A stretch of DNA of 64,000 bases, taken from positions 124,001 through 188,000 of the forward strand of contig NZ_AQXR01000010.1 of assembly GCF_000376885.1 (NCBI RefSeq). The letters run 5' to 3'. Positions 16,575 through 24,950 of the stretch are shown piece after piece; the first letter of the stretch is position 1; the number at the start of each line of letters is the position of its first letter. Position numbers and translations under genes: made by a program. Source of the stretch: Alloscardovia criceti DSM 17774 (lineage in GTDB: Bacteria > Actinomycetota > Actinomycetes > Actinomycetales > Bifidobacteriaceae). Under the pieces are notes generated by a model, which was given only the letters and a program-made list of their open reading frames with translations, did not search any database and was not told the origin of the DNA.

Positions 16575-17447
16575 ATGGCTACTCCATTTATTATGCGTGA
16601 CCTCGTCAATGATGACTCGTCACTGCGCGTGAGCGATTACGCAGCGCATGTTTTGCAATGGACTCCCCGCTCTCAGGCCGCAAGACTTCACGGGGAATTC
16701 GATAATCCATCCGTTATCTGGCAACCTTCTTCTATCTATTTAGCCGAAAACACCGCAATCCGTGGAGGCATTCCTGTTATCTTCCCGTGGTTTTCCAATG
16801 GGTATATACACGGTGCAGATGCCCAACTTCAACCCAAGCATGGGCTGGGTCGCGTCAATTACTGGACATACTCGAGCAGTAGCGATGCACATCATCTGCA
16901 GTACACGCTTTCCAGCGCAGATATAGCACAGGATTACCCTTCTACGTTTGGGCAGTTCCATGCACAGTACGATATTTACTTCGACGAGGATTTACGTCTT
17001 GAGTTGAGTGTTTTCAACGATAACGACACGGCTGTAGATTTTGAAATGGCACTGCACACATATTTTCATGTTTCCCATGTGCGCGATATCGGCATTAATG
17101 GCCTCGAAGGCGCCACTTACACGGATGCAACAGATAATTTCGCAGTACACACGCAAGACGAGCGCTCATTACGCATTGCTGGCGAAGTCGATCGCATCTA
17201 CGACAGCATCAAGGATATCGTCATTGTAGACCCATCCTTTAAACGCTCCATACACATATCCACACACGGCACAACGAATACCGTCGTATGGAACCCTTCC
17301 GTGTCTGGTGATGCCATACCAGATATGCAACCAGGTGAATGGACCCAATTCGTCTGCGTAGAAGCTAGTGCCTGTAAAGAAGGTGCTCTTTCGATTCCTC
17401 CTCATGCGAATCATACGATTTCGCAGAGGATTTCAACGAGCTTCTGA
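16575..17447 (+). CDS. Hexose-6-phosphate/aldose 1-epimerase family protein (YeaD-like)
   Basis: A 290-residue galactose-mutarotase-fold protein that interconverts alpha and beta anomers. The YeaD-like sugar-phosphate subgroup is indicated by ENTAIRGGIPVIFPWF near residue 60, KHGLGRVNYW, LHTYFHVSHV and the C-terminal VVWNP ... MQPGEWTQFVCVEAS with the catalytic Glu. It is the first gene rightward from the ROK control region and is followed by a terminator and then the sugar transporter, so it probably readies an imported hexosamine or its phosphate for the Nag enzymes. The start appears leaderless. A gene of this family at the same spot in B. breve is my recollection. Confidence 0.83.
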   Translation: MATPFIMRDLVNDDSSLRVSDYAAHVLQWTPRSQAARLHGEFDNPSVIWQPSSIYLAENTAIRGGIPVIFPWFSNGYIHGADAQLQPKHGLGRVNYWTYSSSSDAHHLQYTLSSADIAQDYPSTFGQFHAQYDIYFDEDLRLELSVFNDNDTAVDFEMALHTYFHVSHVRDIGINGLEGATYTDATDNFAVHTQDERSLRIAGEVDRIYDSIKDIVIVDPSFKRSIHISTHGTTNTVVWNPSVSGDAIPDMQPGEWTQFVCVEASACKEGALSIPPHANHTISQRISTSF

Positions 17448-17475
17448 TTTTTAAAGCGTATTATATCCCCTCTCC

Positions 17476-17509
17476 GTTCGGCACACGCCTTGCGTGTGCC
17501 GAACTTTTT
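17476..17509 (+). terminator. Terminator of the mutarotase gene
   Basis: Arms 17476-17488 and 17492-17504 pair over 13 bp (the innermost pairs probably open to enlarge the 3-nt loop), followed by TTTTT. Confidence 0.85.
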
Positions 17510-17693
17510 CTCTGTTTGAAACCTAAACCGCCACAATTGCAAAGACACATAACGTATTTATGATTTTTCAAATATTTTTATAGAGTGTTAGAAATGGCTT
17601 ATTCTTGCGGTTTATACGTAATACAGAAAGAAGAAATTGTCTGGGATTTCTAAGTTTTTTCTATTTATGTCAATAGTCTTTACATTTAGGAGG

Positions 17694-17725
17694 TATACTG
17701 AACTTATTGTGATAACTTCATCACA
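17694..17725 (+). promoter_or_regulatory. Promoter -10 and operator-like dyad upstream of the sugar transporter
   Basis: TATACT at 17694-17699 is a likely -10. Just downstream, TGTGAT (17708-17713) and ATCACA (17720-17725) form an inverted repeat with a 6-nt spacer, overlapping the expected transcription start, where a repressor would block initiation. The spacing (TGTGA-N8-TCACA) does not fit a CRP site. Confidence 0.45.
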
Positions 17726-17751
17726 GTTTGAATCTCAAAGGGGAGGTTTTT

Positions 17752-19179
17752 ATGTCTAGTTCCCAGACCGTATCCTCCGAGAAGGTGAAGAAGGCTGAAC
17801 GTTATGCCACTACCTTGGCATTGATTGTTACCCTTGGTCCACTTTTCTACGGATTTGAAGGCATGGTACTCAATGGAGCCATTAGCGCTGTCGGTAGTGA
17901 ATTCCATCTTGGTGCTCTTGCTAAAGGTATTGCAGGATCTGCGGGTATTATCGGTGGTTTAATCGGTTCCGTCATTGCCGGACGCCTATCCGATCACATT
18001 GGTCGTCGTGGCGTTTTGTTGTGGGTAGGCCCACTGCTCATGTTTGAAGCTATTTTCGGTGCATTATGCCCATACTTGGGTGGATATCCATTCCTTCTTC
18101 TGTGCCGTGTGGTTGGAGGTATCGGTTTTGGTGCCGCGACAACCGTTGCTCCAGGTTATGTAGCGGAAATTTCACCAGCTCGTATTCGCGGGCGTCTGAT
18201 TTCCTTTAGGCAGCTGGCCATTATCTTAGGTTTGCTCTTTGCTGCTGTGGCAAATATGGGTGCGCGTCAGATTGCGGGATCCTCTACTGCAGAAGTCTTT
18301 ATGGGCGTGAAGGCATGGCAGGTTATGTTCCTGTGCTTGATCATCCCAGCATTGGTCTACATGATTTTGATGCCATTTATCCCAGAGTCTCCACGTTATT
18401 TGATTTCTAAGGGTGAGGATAAGAAGGCTGCGGAAATCTTGGCACGTCTGACGCCTGCAGAAGATATCGATGCCGAGGTGACTACTATTAAGAGCACTCT
18501 GGGTGGCACAACGAAGATGCTGGGCATCGTCGAAGTGCTGAAGTCCAAGTGGCGCACGCTGGTGCTTGTGGGCATGGCTCTTGCAGCCTTCCAGCAATTA
18601 ACCGGTACCAATGGTATCTTCTTCTATTCGAATACATTGTTCGAAGCTGTGGGCATGCCAGAATCCACCGCTTTCCAGCAGACCTTGATTTTAACCGCCT
18701 TCAAGATTGTCGGCGTCACGGCCGGAATTCTTTTGGTCGATCGCGTGGGTCGCAAGCGTATGCTCATGTACGGCGGCACCTTAATGTTCATCGCCTTGGG
18801 CACCGTCGCTACCGTTTTCACCGTGGCACCAATGGGACCTAACGGCCCAGACATCAGCAATAGCCCAGTGCTCGGCTTCTTCGCCGTTGCCGCTCTGTGC
18901 TGCTTCTTGCTCGGATTTACCTCATCGTGGGGCCCTATCTTCTCCGTCATGATGGGCGAGATGTTCCCTAATAATATCCGCGGAAGCGCTATGTCTTTGG
19001 CTTCAGGCTCTGACTTCTTCTTCAACTTCCTTATCGTGCTCCTCTTCCCTTACTTGGTCGAATGGTCACCTGCCTTCACCTACTGGATGTACTGCGCATT
19101 CGGCGTGCTTGCGGTGATTTTCGCCTGGAAGTATCTCGAGGAGACAAAGGGTAAGACCTTGGAAGATATGGGCAAGTAA
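17752..19179 (+). CDS. atsT: MFS sugar transporter (likely sulfated GlcNAc uptake)
   Basis: A 475-residue, 12-span major facilitator of the sugar-porter family. Signature elements: GRLSDHIGRRGVLLW between spans 2 and 3, YVAEISPARIRGRLISFRQL, PESPRYLISKG after span 6, DRVGRKRMLMYGG, and the C-terminal YLEETKGKTLEDMG. I start it at the ATG at 17752, which has AAGGGGAGG 5 nt upstream; an ATG 24 nt earlier overlaps that site and is rejected. The sulfatase gene follows after 42 bp in the same transcript. Position and partners suggest that it imports GlcNAc-6-sulfate or a related sulfated sugar, as the equivalent B. breve transporter does. Substrate is inferred. Confidence 0.85.
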   Translation: MSSSQTVSSEKVKKAERYATTLALIVTLGPLFYGFEGMVLNGAISAVGSEFHLGALAKGIAGSAGIIGGLIGSVIAGRLSDHIGRRGVLLWVGPLLMFEAIFGALCPYLGGYPFLLLCRVVGGIGFGAATTVAPGYVAEISPARIRGRLISFRQLAIILGLLFAAVANMGARQIAGSSTAEVFMGVKAWQVMFLCLIIPALVYMILMPFIPESPRYLISKGEDKKAAEILARLTPAEDIDAEVTTIKSTLGGTTKMLGIVEVLKSKWRTLVLVGMALAAFQQLTGTNGIFFYSNTLFEAVGMPESTAFQQTLILTAFKIVGVTAGILLVDRVGRKRMLMYGGTLMFIALGTVATVFTVAPMGPNGPDISNSPVLGFFAVAALCCFLLGFTSSWGPIFSVMMGEMFPNNIRGSAMSLASGSDFFFNFLIVLLFPYLVEWSPAFTYWMYCAFGVLAVIFAWKYLEETKGKTLEDMGK

Positions 19180-19221
19180 TTCGCTCGGTTAGCAATTTTT
19201 ACAATTATTCAAGGAGAAAAA

Positions 19222-20739
19222 ATGGCAGAGAATGAACGTATAGTTCCACAAAATGTGCGAAATATCATTACGTTTATGACCGATCAACATCGTCTCGATA
19301 CCTTAGGCTGCTGGGGAAATACCCACGCACAAACGCCTAATATCGACTCACTAGCTCAGGAAGGATGCCGCTTTACCAAGGGCTTCACGCCATCGGCAAT
19401 TTGTACACCTGCTCGAGCATCCATGCTTACGGGCCAGTTGCCGTTTAAGCATCAGACACTGGCAAATCCAGAATGGAATATCGCTTATTCCACGGCCATT
19501 CCTGAAACGGATTGGACCTATACGCAGGAACTGCGCGATCACGGCTATAACGTGGGCATGGTGGGCAAGTACCACTGCGGCGCAAACCTGCCAGATAAGT
19601 TCGGATGCGATGATGACACCTTCTGGGGCGCAGAAAATCCTGTAGCCAACGAGCAGTATGTGGCTTGGTTGGAAGAAAACAATCTTCCGCCGGTGAAGGC
19701 TCATGATTTCTGGCGCGGTAAGCTGCCAGGCAACCGTGACGGCCATATTTTGGCAGCTCGTTTGGATCAGCCAGAAGAGGCAACCTTTGAACGGTTTATC
19801 GCCGATCGTACGATTGCACGTCTGCGTCAGTATGCGGAGGATTACAAGACCAGTGGCAAGCCATTTAGCTTGGATGTCCACTTCTTTGGTCCTCATCTTC
19901 CATACTTCTTGCCGGATGAGTGGTTCGATCTCATCGATCCAAACGATGTGGAATTGCCAAAGAGCTTTGACGACACCTTGCTGGATAAGCCAAAAGTTCA
20001 GCAAAACTACGCCGTCTATTGGTCCACCTCCTCCTTCAATGCAGAGGAGTGGAAGAAGCTCATTGCCGTGTACTGGGGCTATGTGGCCATGATTGACTTC
20101 GAAATCGGCCGCATCCTCGATGTCGTACGTGAGCTGGGATTGATGGATGACACCGCCATGTTCTTCACCTCAGACCACGGTGAATTTACGGGTTCCCACC
20201 GCCTTAACGACAAGGGCCCTGCTATGTACGACGATATCTACCGCATCCCTTATATCGTGCGCATTCCAGGCCTTACCCATGGCACAACCAATGAGAACTA
20301 TGTCTCACTGATTGATGTTACAGCCACGATTTTGGATATTGCTGGATTGGATACCACGCTGGTGGAAGATGGCCGTTCTGTCATCCCATTGGCCGCAGGT
20401 CAGGACGTGGACGATTGGCGTAAGAATATCGTCTGCGAATTCCACGGTTTGCACTTCCCTATCCAACAGCGCATGCTGCGCACAGATGATTACAAGTTAG
20501 TCGTTTCACACGAATCGATTAACGAGCTCTATGATCTCAAGCGCGATCCATTCGAGCTCAATAATCTCTACACCGTGCCGCTGTATGACAATGTCCGCCG
20601 CGAAATGGCTTCCGAGCTGTACAACCAGCTGAACGAACGCGGAGACAGCTCCTTCGCCAAGTGGATGGCCGCTATGACCGACTTCGACATAGCTCTCCAA
20701 AACACAGCCCGCTCCGATTGGGACGAGGTTGCTGACTAA
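19222..20739 (+). CDS. atsA2: Cytoplasmic Cys-type sulfatase
   Basis: A 505-residue type I sulfatase that hydrolyses a sulfate ester. The formylglycine motif is CTPAR (C61, R65) within SAICTPARASMLTG, so it needs maturation of Cys 61 by the enzyme encoded next. Metal and substrate residues are in place: TDQHR (D21), MVGKYHCG (K116, H118), FGPHLPY (H225) and TSDHGEF (D318, H319). No signal peptide is present, so it works inside the cell on an imported monosaccharide, consistent with GlcNAc-6-sulfate as substrate. The ATG has AAGGAG 6 nt upstream; it is cotranscribed with the transporter. A 15-bp inverted repeat follows. Confidence 0.92.
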   Translation: MAENERIVPQNVRNIITFMTDQHRLDTLGCWGNTHAQTPNIDSLAQEGCRFTKGFTPSAICTPARASMLTGQLPFKHQTLANPEWNIAYSTAIPETDWTYTQELRDHGYNVGMVGKYHCGANLPDKFGCDDDTFWGAENPVANEQYVAWLEENNLPPVKAHDFWRGKLPGNRDGHILAARLDQPEEATFERFIADRTIARLRQYAEDYKTSGKPFSLDVHFFGPHLPYFLPDEWFDLIDPNDVELPKSFDDTLLDKPKVQQNYAVYWSTSSFNAEEWKKLIAVYWGYVAMIDFEIGRILDVVRELGLMDDTAMFFTSDHGEFTGSHRLNDKGPAMYDDIYRIPYIVRIPGLTHGTTNENYVSLIDVTATILDIAGLDTTLVEDGRSVIPLAAGQDVDDWRKNIVCEFHGLHFPIQQRMLRTDDYKLVVSHESINELYDLKRDPFELNNLYTVPLYDNVRREMASELYNQLNERGDSSFAKWMAAMTDFDIALQNTARSDWDEVAD

Positions 20740-20764
20740 GGCATAGTCAGATTGCTCGATGATG

Positions 20765-20807
20765 GGTTAGAAATGCTCACGCACGTTTGAGCATTTCTAA
20801 CCTTTCT
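20765..20807 (+). terminator. Hairpin after the sulfatase gene
   Basis: Arms 20765-20779 and 20788-20802 form a perfect 15-bp stem with an 8-nt loop, followed by TTTCT. It should end or thin transcription before the maturase gene; a possible promoter overlaps its right arm. Confidence 0.7.
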
Positions 20808-20814
20808 CCATAAT
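20787..20814 (+). promoter_or_regulatory. Candidate promoter of the sulfatase-maturase gene
   Basis: TTGAGC (20787-20792) and CATAAT (20809-20814) are 16 nt apart. The -35 lies inside the terminator's right arm. The start site would be near 20821, upstream of the ATG at 20876 but downstream of the ATG at 20813. Confidence 0.35.
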
Positions 20815-20875
20815 GAATTTTCCCACCACGCTTAATGCTGAATACTTCACACTTCACTCAGGATTGCAGGACATC

Positions 20876-22228
20876 ATGACACAGATTAATGAAATGAATT
20901 CCTCCATGCCAGCAGGGCCACTGACCGCAGGTCCTCTGACGAATCGACGCCAGCTGCCTTTTTCCGTCGTAGCAAAACCGACCGGCGCCGCATGCAATCT
21001 TGACTGCCAATACTGCTTCTTCCTCTCCAAAGAGCTGCTCTATAGTGCCCACAAGCAAACTATGACCGAGGATACACTGGAAAAATATGTGGCCGAGTAT
21101 CTGGCCGCAAGTCCTGATGGCGAGGTTACTATGCTGTGGCAAGGCGGAGAACCTACCTTGCGCGGCTTAGACTTTTTTAGAACGTTGATTCGTCTCTGCG
21201 ATCAATACAAACGCCCCCAGCAAACCGTCAAGCACGCCATCCAGACCAATGGCACACTTATCAACGAAGAATGGGCACAATTCCTCAAAGACAATCATTT
21301 CCTCGTGGGTATCTCCATCGATGGGCCTGAGAAATATCACGATTATTACCGCCTCAACCGCGCCGGCCGCGGCACGCACGCCATGGTGATTCGTGGATGG
21401 AATTATTTACGTGCTGCAGGCGTCGATACCAATATTTTGTGCACCATCCACCACGCCAATGAAAATCATGGCCGTGAAGTATATACATATTTTAGGGATG
21501 AACTTGGAGCAGATTTCATCCAATTTATCCCTATCGTAGAGCGCGTCAATCCTCGCGATCTGGAACGTATCGAAAATTCCGGATGGCGCAAAACCTCCAA
21601 AGACGGTGTGGGTCTTCTATACAAGCAAACCGGCGATGCCGTTACCTCGCGCTCTACCAAACCGGCACAGTACGGCCAATTTCTGAACGATGTCTTCGAT
21701 GAATGGGTCCAACACGATGTAGGCAAAGTCTATGTGCAAGATTTTGACGCAGCACTAGGCGCTTTATTTAACCAATACTCCGTGTGCTATCACGCGCCCG
21801 AATGCGGCACTAATATGGCATTGGAATTTAACGGCGATGTCTATGCTTGCGATCATTGGGTCGAGCCGGATTGGTATGTGGGCAACATCGAAAAATCCTC
21901 CTTCTACGATTTGGCACATACGGATGTGATGCGTCAGTTTGGCAAGAAAAAGCATGAGCAACTACCAGAACTCTGCCGATCTTGCCCATTTAGGCGCATG
22001 TGCAATGGTGGTTGCCCGAAGGATCGTTTTGTAGTGCACAAGGATGGAAGCACACCACAGAATTATTTGTGCCCAGGATATAAGAAGTTTTATGGGCATA
22101 TTCGCCCAGACATCGTCGCCATGGCACGTTTACTGCGCGCAGGCCGGGCTCCAGCGGAGATTATGGATCCTCAAATTCGCAGCGCTTATCGTTTGCAAGA
22201 GCGGACGAGGACGAGTCTTGCGCGTTGA
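20876..22228 (+). CDS. atsB2: Anaerobic sulfatase-maturating enzyme (radical SAM)
   Basis: This enzyme oxidises the active-site Cys of the neighbouring sulfatase to formylglycine without oxygen. The radical SAM motif is CNLDCQYC (C40, C44, C47 from this start). C-terminal cysteines for two auxiliary iron-sulfur clusters are seen in CGTNMALEFNGDVYACDHW and ELCRSCPFRRMCNGGCPKDRF, the SPASM arrangement of anSMEs. I prefer ATG 20876, preceded by AGGA; an ATG at 20813 adds 21 residues but has no ribosome-binding site and lies upstream of the likely transcription start. The gene directly follows its client sulfatase, the usual arrangement in anaerobes. Confidence 0.92.
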   Translation: MTQINEMNSSMPAGPLTAGPLTNRRQLPFSVVAKPTGAACNLDCQYCFFLSKELLYSAHKQTMTEDTLEKYVAEYLAASPDGEVTMLWQGGEPTLRGLDFFRTLIRLCDQYKRPQQTVKHAIQTNGTLINEEWAQFLKDNHFLVGISIDGPEKYHDYYRLNRAGRGTHAMVIRGWNYLRAAGVDTNILCTIHHANENHGREVYTYFRDELGADFIQFIPIVERVNPRDLERIENSGWRKTSKDGVGLLYKQTGDAVTSRSTKPAQYGQFLNDVFDEWVQHDVGKVYVQDFDAALGALFNQYSVCYHAPECGTNMALEFNGDVYACDHWVEPDWYVGNIEKSSFYDLAHTDVMRQFGKKKHEQLPELCRSCPFRRMCNGGCPKDRFVVHKDGSTPQNYLCPGYKKFYGHIRPDIVAMARLLRAGRAPAEIMDPQIRSAYRLQERTRTSLAR

Positions 22229-22284
22229 TGTTTGTAATTCTTTTGATACCAACATTAGATAGAAACTTGATTAGAGGTTGATTT

Positions 22285-23124
22285 ATGACGTATTCCCTCC
22301 TCATTGCTTTATGTATAGGCCTTCTCGTCGGCATGGTTGTGGGTGCTTTGGGCGCCGGCGGTGGCATATTATCCGTGCCGGTTTTGGTGTATTTGCTGGG
22401 CTTAGAGCCGCATGCCGCAGCGGCTGGCTCCCTGGTGATAGTGGGACTGACGGCGCTTATTTCGCTGATTCCGCGCTCACAAGAAGGCCATGTGCGCTGG
22501 AAGGATGGCTTTATCTTTGGCCTTCTATCTTTTGTGGGTACGTATGTGGGCTCCAAGCTTTCCGGTATTTTGCCCGGATCCGTGCTCATGACGCTGTTTT
22601 CCCTGCTTCTCATCGTCGTAGGCATTACGATGATTCGCAAAGCCCAGAAGGAACGCAAGCGCGAATTGCGCCTTGCCACGCTTTCGGGCACTCAAGAGAC
22701 TGTTGTTATCGAAGAAACCAGTGGTTCTTCGGATACACACGCACAGTCGTCCTCAAAAAGTCATAACCTCATTAAGCTCATCGCCTGCGCTACCGCCACC
22801 GGTTTTTTGACCGGATTCTTTGGTGTGGGCGGCGGCTTTGCAGTCGTTCCTATGCTCGTGCTGGCCATGAGCTTTACCATGAAGGAAGCTTCCTCCACCT
22901 CTCTTCTGGTTATGCTCATGGCTTCAGCCGTGGGTTTAATTTCTCGACTCGGCTCGGATATCAGTGTGGATTGGACCATTGTCATCAGCTTCGCGATTGC
23001 ATCCATGTTGGGCGGTCTCATCGGCGCGCCGCTTTCTCGCAGATTTAAAGACAGCACCCTAACCACAGCATTTGGTTATTTGCTTCTTTTCGTAGCACTT
23101 GCCAATGGCATTTCCCTCATATAA
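22285..23124 (+). CDS. TauE/SafE (TSUP) family anion exporter
   Basis: A 279-residue membrane protein of the TSUP family, whose studied members export sulfite, sulfoacetate or related organosulfur anions. The two internal half-repeats are visible: GMVVGALGAGGGILSVPVLVYLLG at the N-terminus and TGFFGVGGGFAVVPMLVLAM after residue 175, each starting a bundle of membrane helices; a hydrophilic loop of about 40 residues joins them. ATG follows AGAGG. It is 56 bp after the maturase gene and ends the island before a two-way terminator, so the simplest reading is disposal of sulfate released by the sulfatase. The exact anion is not readable from sequence. Confidence 0.85.
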   Translation: MTYSLLIALCIGLLVGMVVGALGAGGGILSVPVLVYLLGLEPHAAAAGSLVIVGLTALISLIPRSQEGHVRWKDGFIFGLLSFVGTYVGSKLSGILPGSVLMTLFSLLLIVVGITMIRKAQKERKRELRLATLSGTQETVVIEETSGSSDTHAQSSSKSHNLIKLIACATATGFLTGFFGVGGGFAVVPMLVLAMSFTMKEASSTSLLVMLMASAVGLISRLGSDISVDWTIVISFAIASMLGGLIGAPLSRRFKDSTLTTAFGYLLLFVALANGISLI

Positions 23125-23138
23125 TTCATTGGCAATAA

Positions 23139-23175
23139 AAAAGGCTGGGCAGCTTTAATAACTGCTCAGCCTTTT
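23139..23175. terminator. Two-way terminator between TSUP and MFS efflux genes
   Basis: Arms 23139-23152 and 23162-23175 pair over 14 bp with one G-U. Rightward the stem runs into TTTTGTTTT; leftward it is followed by TTTTTT. It serves both converging genes. Confidence 0.85.
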
Positions 23176-23187
23176 GTTTTATCCGAT

Positions 23188-24603
23188 TTACTTATCCACG
23201 TCTGGCTTTGGTACCAAGAAGGAAGCTCCCAAAGCAAGAATAACGAGTACCAAACCGGTGACAACCGCAGCTACGTAGCCGGCGGAAACGGAGCTGGACT
23301 GCGTAAACATGCTCAAAGCAGCGTACAAAGCCACGTAGCTCAAACCGGCACCCAAGTTGAAGGCACCCGAATTCAATCCCGGCAAGTAACCCGGATTATC
23401 AGCTGGGGACAGCACAATGCTCAAACCGTTCAACATAATATTCACGGTGCCTGCATAGCTGAAACCGAGAACTATAGATACGAGTACCAGTCCCCAAATC
23501 GATGGATGTGCAGCCACATACACCGCAAAGAGCATACCCAAGGTCGATACGGCTAAGCCGGCGCGCAATACCTTGAGGTATCCGAAGCGCGCTGCAAGCA
23601 CACCCGCAATTGGACCGAATGCCAAACCAATCAACGCGTATGGCGTCAAGGTAGCAAAGGACACAACGCTTGCACTCAAGCCTGTACCATACGTTGGATC
23701 CTGAGCAACGGCTGGTACGATGCCGTTCATGACGGCGAAGATGCCCGTCATTGTCAGTGTGGTGCTGAGCAACAAGCCCCAGGTACGACGCTGCTTCAGA
23801 TATACGGTGGATACCATTGGTGCAGCGGAACGCTTTTCCACCATCCAGAATGCCACGAAGCAGACCACAGATACAATCAGCAGAATGACAGTCAGGCCCC
23901 AGTTAGCAGCGGCAAGCTTTTGCATTTCGTTGATAGCGGTGATGAGCGTACCCATAGCCACAACCAAGAGGAAGGCGCCCAGCCAATCCATAGCTGGCGT
24001 TTCCTCCGCCGTGCTTTCCTCAGCAAAGAGATAAACAAGAACAATTGCAAGACCCGCAATGATTGCCATGGCTACGAACACTGAGCGGAAGCCCCAAGTT
24101 CCTGCGAGGAAACCACCGAAGATAGCATCCACACCCGCAATGCCACCGTTCACAGAGGTGAGGATAGCCATCAGCTTTGTATAGCGCTTTTCTTCCGTCA
24201 CAGCTTGGTGCAACATAATCAAGCACATAGAAACGATTGGACCAGCCGTACCCTGCAAAATACGGCCAATCATCAAAATGGCCACATTAGGAGCAAGTGC
24301 AGAAACAATGCATCCCAATGTCGTAATAACCAACATTCCTACGAGAACTTTTTTACGACCAATTAAATCCGCCAGTCGAGGCAGGAACAACGAGAACAAT
24401 GCTGCTGCAGTGAAGAAGACGGTTTGAGTCAAACCGATTTGAGCAGATGTCGTATTGAGTTCGTGCTCCATGGTCGTCAACGCTGGAGAGAGCATGGAGG
24501 CGTTCAACTGGAAAGCAAAAATAGCCACCAAAAGAGCAGCCATCAAAGAAACAATGGACTTTCCAGTTGTGTCGAGAGTCTTATTTTCTTTCCGTTCACT
24601 CAC
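23188..24603 (-). CDS. MFS efflux transporter (drug:H+ antiporter type)
   Basis: A 471-residue major facilitator with 12-14 predicted spans. LPRLADLIGRKKVLVGM is the loop 2-3 motif, and GRILQGTAGPIVSMCL resembles the conserved region of DHA-type multidrug exporters. I start it at a GTG at 24603, which has AAGGAG 6 nt upstream; an in-frame ATG 48 nt earlier lacks one and would add residues without membrane character. It is single, with its own promoter and a leader of about 130 nt, and converges on the sulfated-sugar island without obvious functional tie. The substrate is unknown. Confidence 0.85.
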   Translation of the reverse strand: MSERKENKTLDTTGKSIVSLMAALLVAIFAFQLNASMLSPALTTMEHELNTTSAQIGLTQTVFFTAAALFSLFLPRLADLIGRKKVLVGMLVITTLGCIVSALAPNVAILMIGRILQGTAGPIVSMCLIMLHQAVTEEKRYTKLMAILTSVNGGIAGVDAIFGGFLAGTWGFRSVFVAMAIIAGLAIVLVYLFAEESTAEETPAMDWLGAFLLVVAMGTLITAINEMQKLAAANWGLTVILLIVSVVCFVAFWMVEKRSAAPMVSTVYLKQRRTWGLLLSTTLTMTGIFAVMNGIVPAVAQDPTYGTGLSASVVSFATLTPYALIGLAFGPIAGVLAARFGYLKVLRAGLAVSTLGMLFAVYVAAHPSIWGLVLVSIVLGFSYAGTVNIMLNGLSIVLSPADNPGYLPGLNSGAFNLGAGLSYVALYAALSMFTQSSSVSAGYVAAVVTGLVLVILALGASFLVPKPDVDK

Positions 24604-24741
24604 AATAGGCTCCTTAAAACAGTGAGTTTGAGGGAAAGCTTGGGTTTGCACCAGCGTGGAGCGAGCATCGCCTGCGATACCTCTTCACTGCGCATTCTTG
24701 GGAAACCTACTTTTCCACTTTGAAATTAATGTCGTCTCAAG

Positions 24742-24769
24742 AATATACCGTGAATTGGTTAAACGCAAA
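24742..24769 (-). promoter_or_regulatory. Candidate promoter of the MFS efflux gene
   Basis: On the minus strand TATATT (24742-24747) is preceded at 16 nt by TTTGCG (24764-24769). The leader to the GTG start would be about 130 nt. Confidence 0.4.
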
Positions 24770-24880
24770 ACCAAAGGAAATATAAGCCTTCTCAGAGACT
24801 AAAACTTTGGCGAATTTTCAAGGAAAATCGTGAGACTGCGCGGATGGCTTCGGCGTGTCGCTTGAGTCTTCTTCTTGCGC

Positions 24881-24928
24881 ATAAAAAAACTCGTCTTGAG
24901 GCAACGTCCTACCGCCTCAAGACGAGTT
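24881..24928 (-). terminator. Terminator of the nusA-to-ribF gene group
   Basis: Arms 24888-24902 and 24914-24928 form a perfect 15-bp stem with an 11-nt loop; leftward it is followed by seven T. It lies 22 bp past the ribF stop. Confidence 0.88.
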
Positions 24929-24950
24929 CATCATCTGTGCTTTACTCCAC

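Larger units (their letters stand above)
17448..17751. other. 304-bp region between mutarotase and transporter genes
   Basis: No gene. It contains the mutarotase terminator at its left, an A+T-rich stretch, and at its right a promoter, an operator-like dyad and the strong ribosome-binding site of the transporter gene. Confidence 0.6.
24604..24950. other. 347-bp region between ribF and the MFS efflux gene
   Basis: No gene. It contains the ribF terminator at the right, the leftward promoter of the efflux gene, and its leader, in which I see no recognised riboswitch. Confidence 0.55.

Noticed and set aside
17708-17725. A CRP-type site (TGTGA...TCACA)
   Set aside because: The spacer is 8 nt instead of 6 between the core half-sites, and no CRP system is expected; kept only as a generic operator-like dyad.
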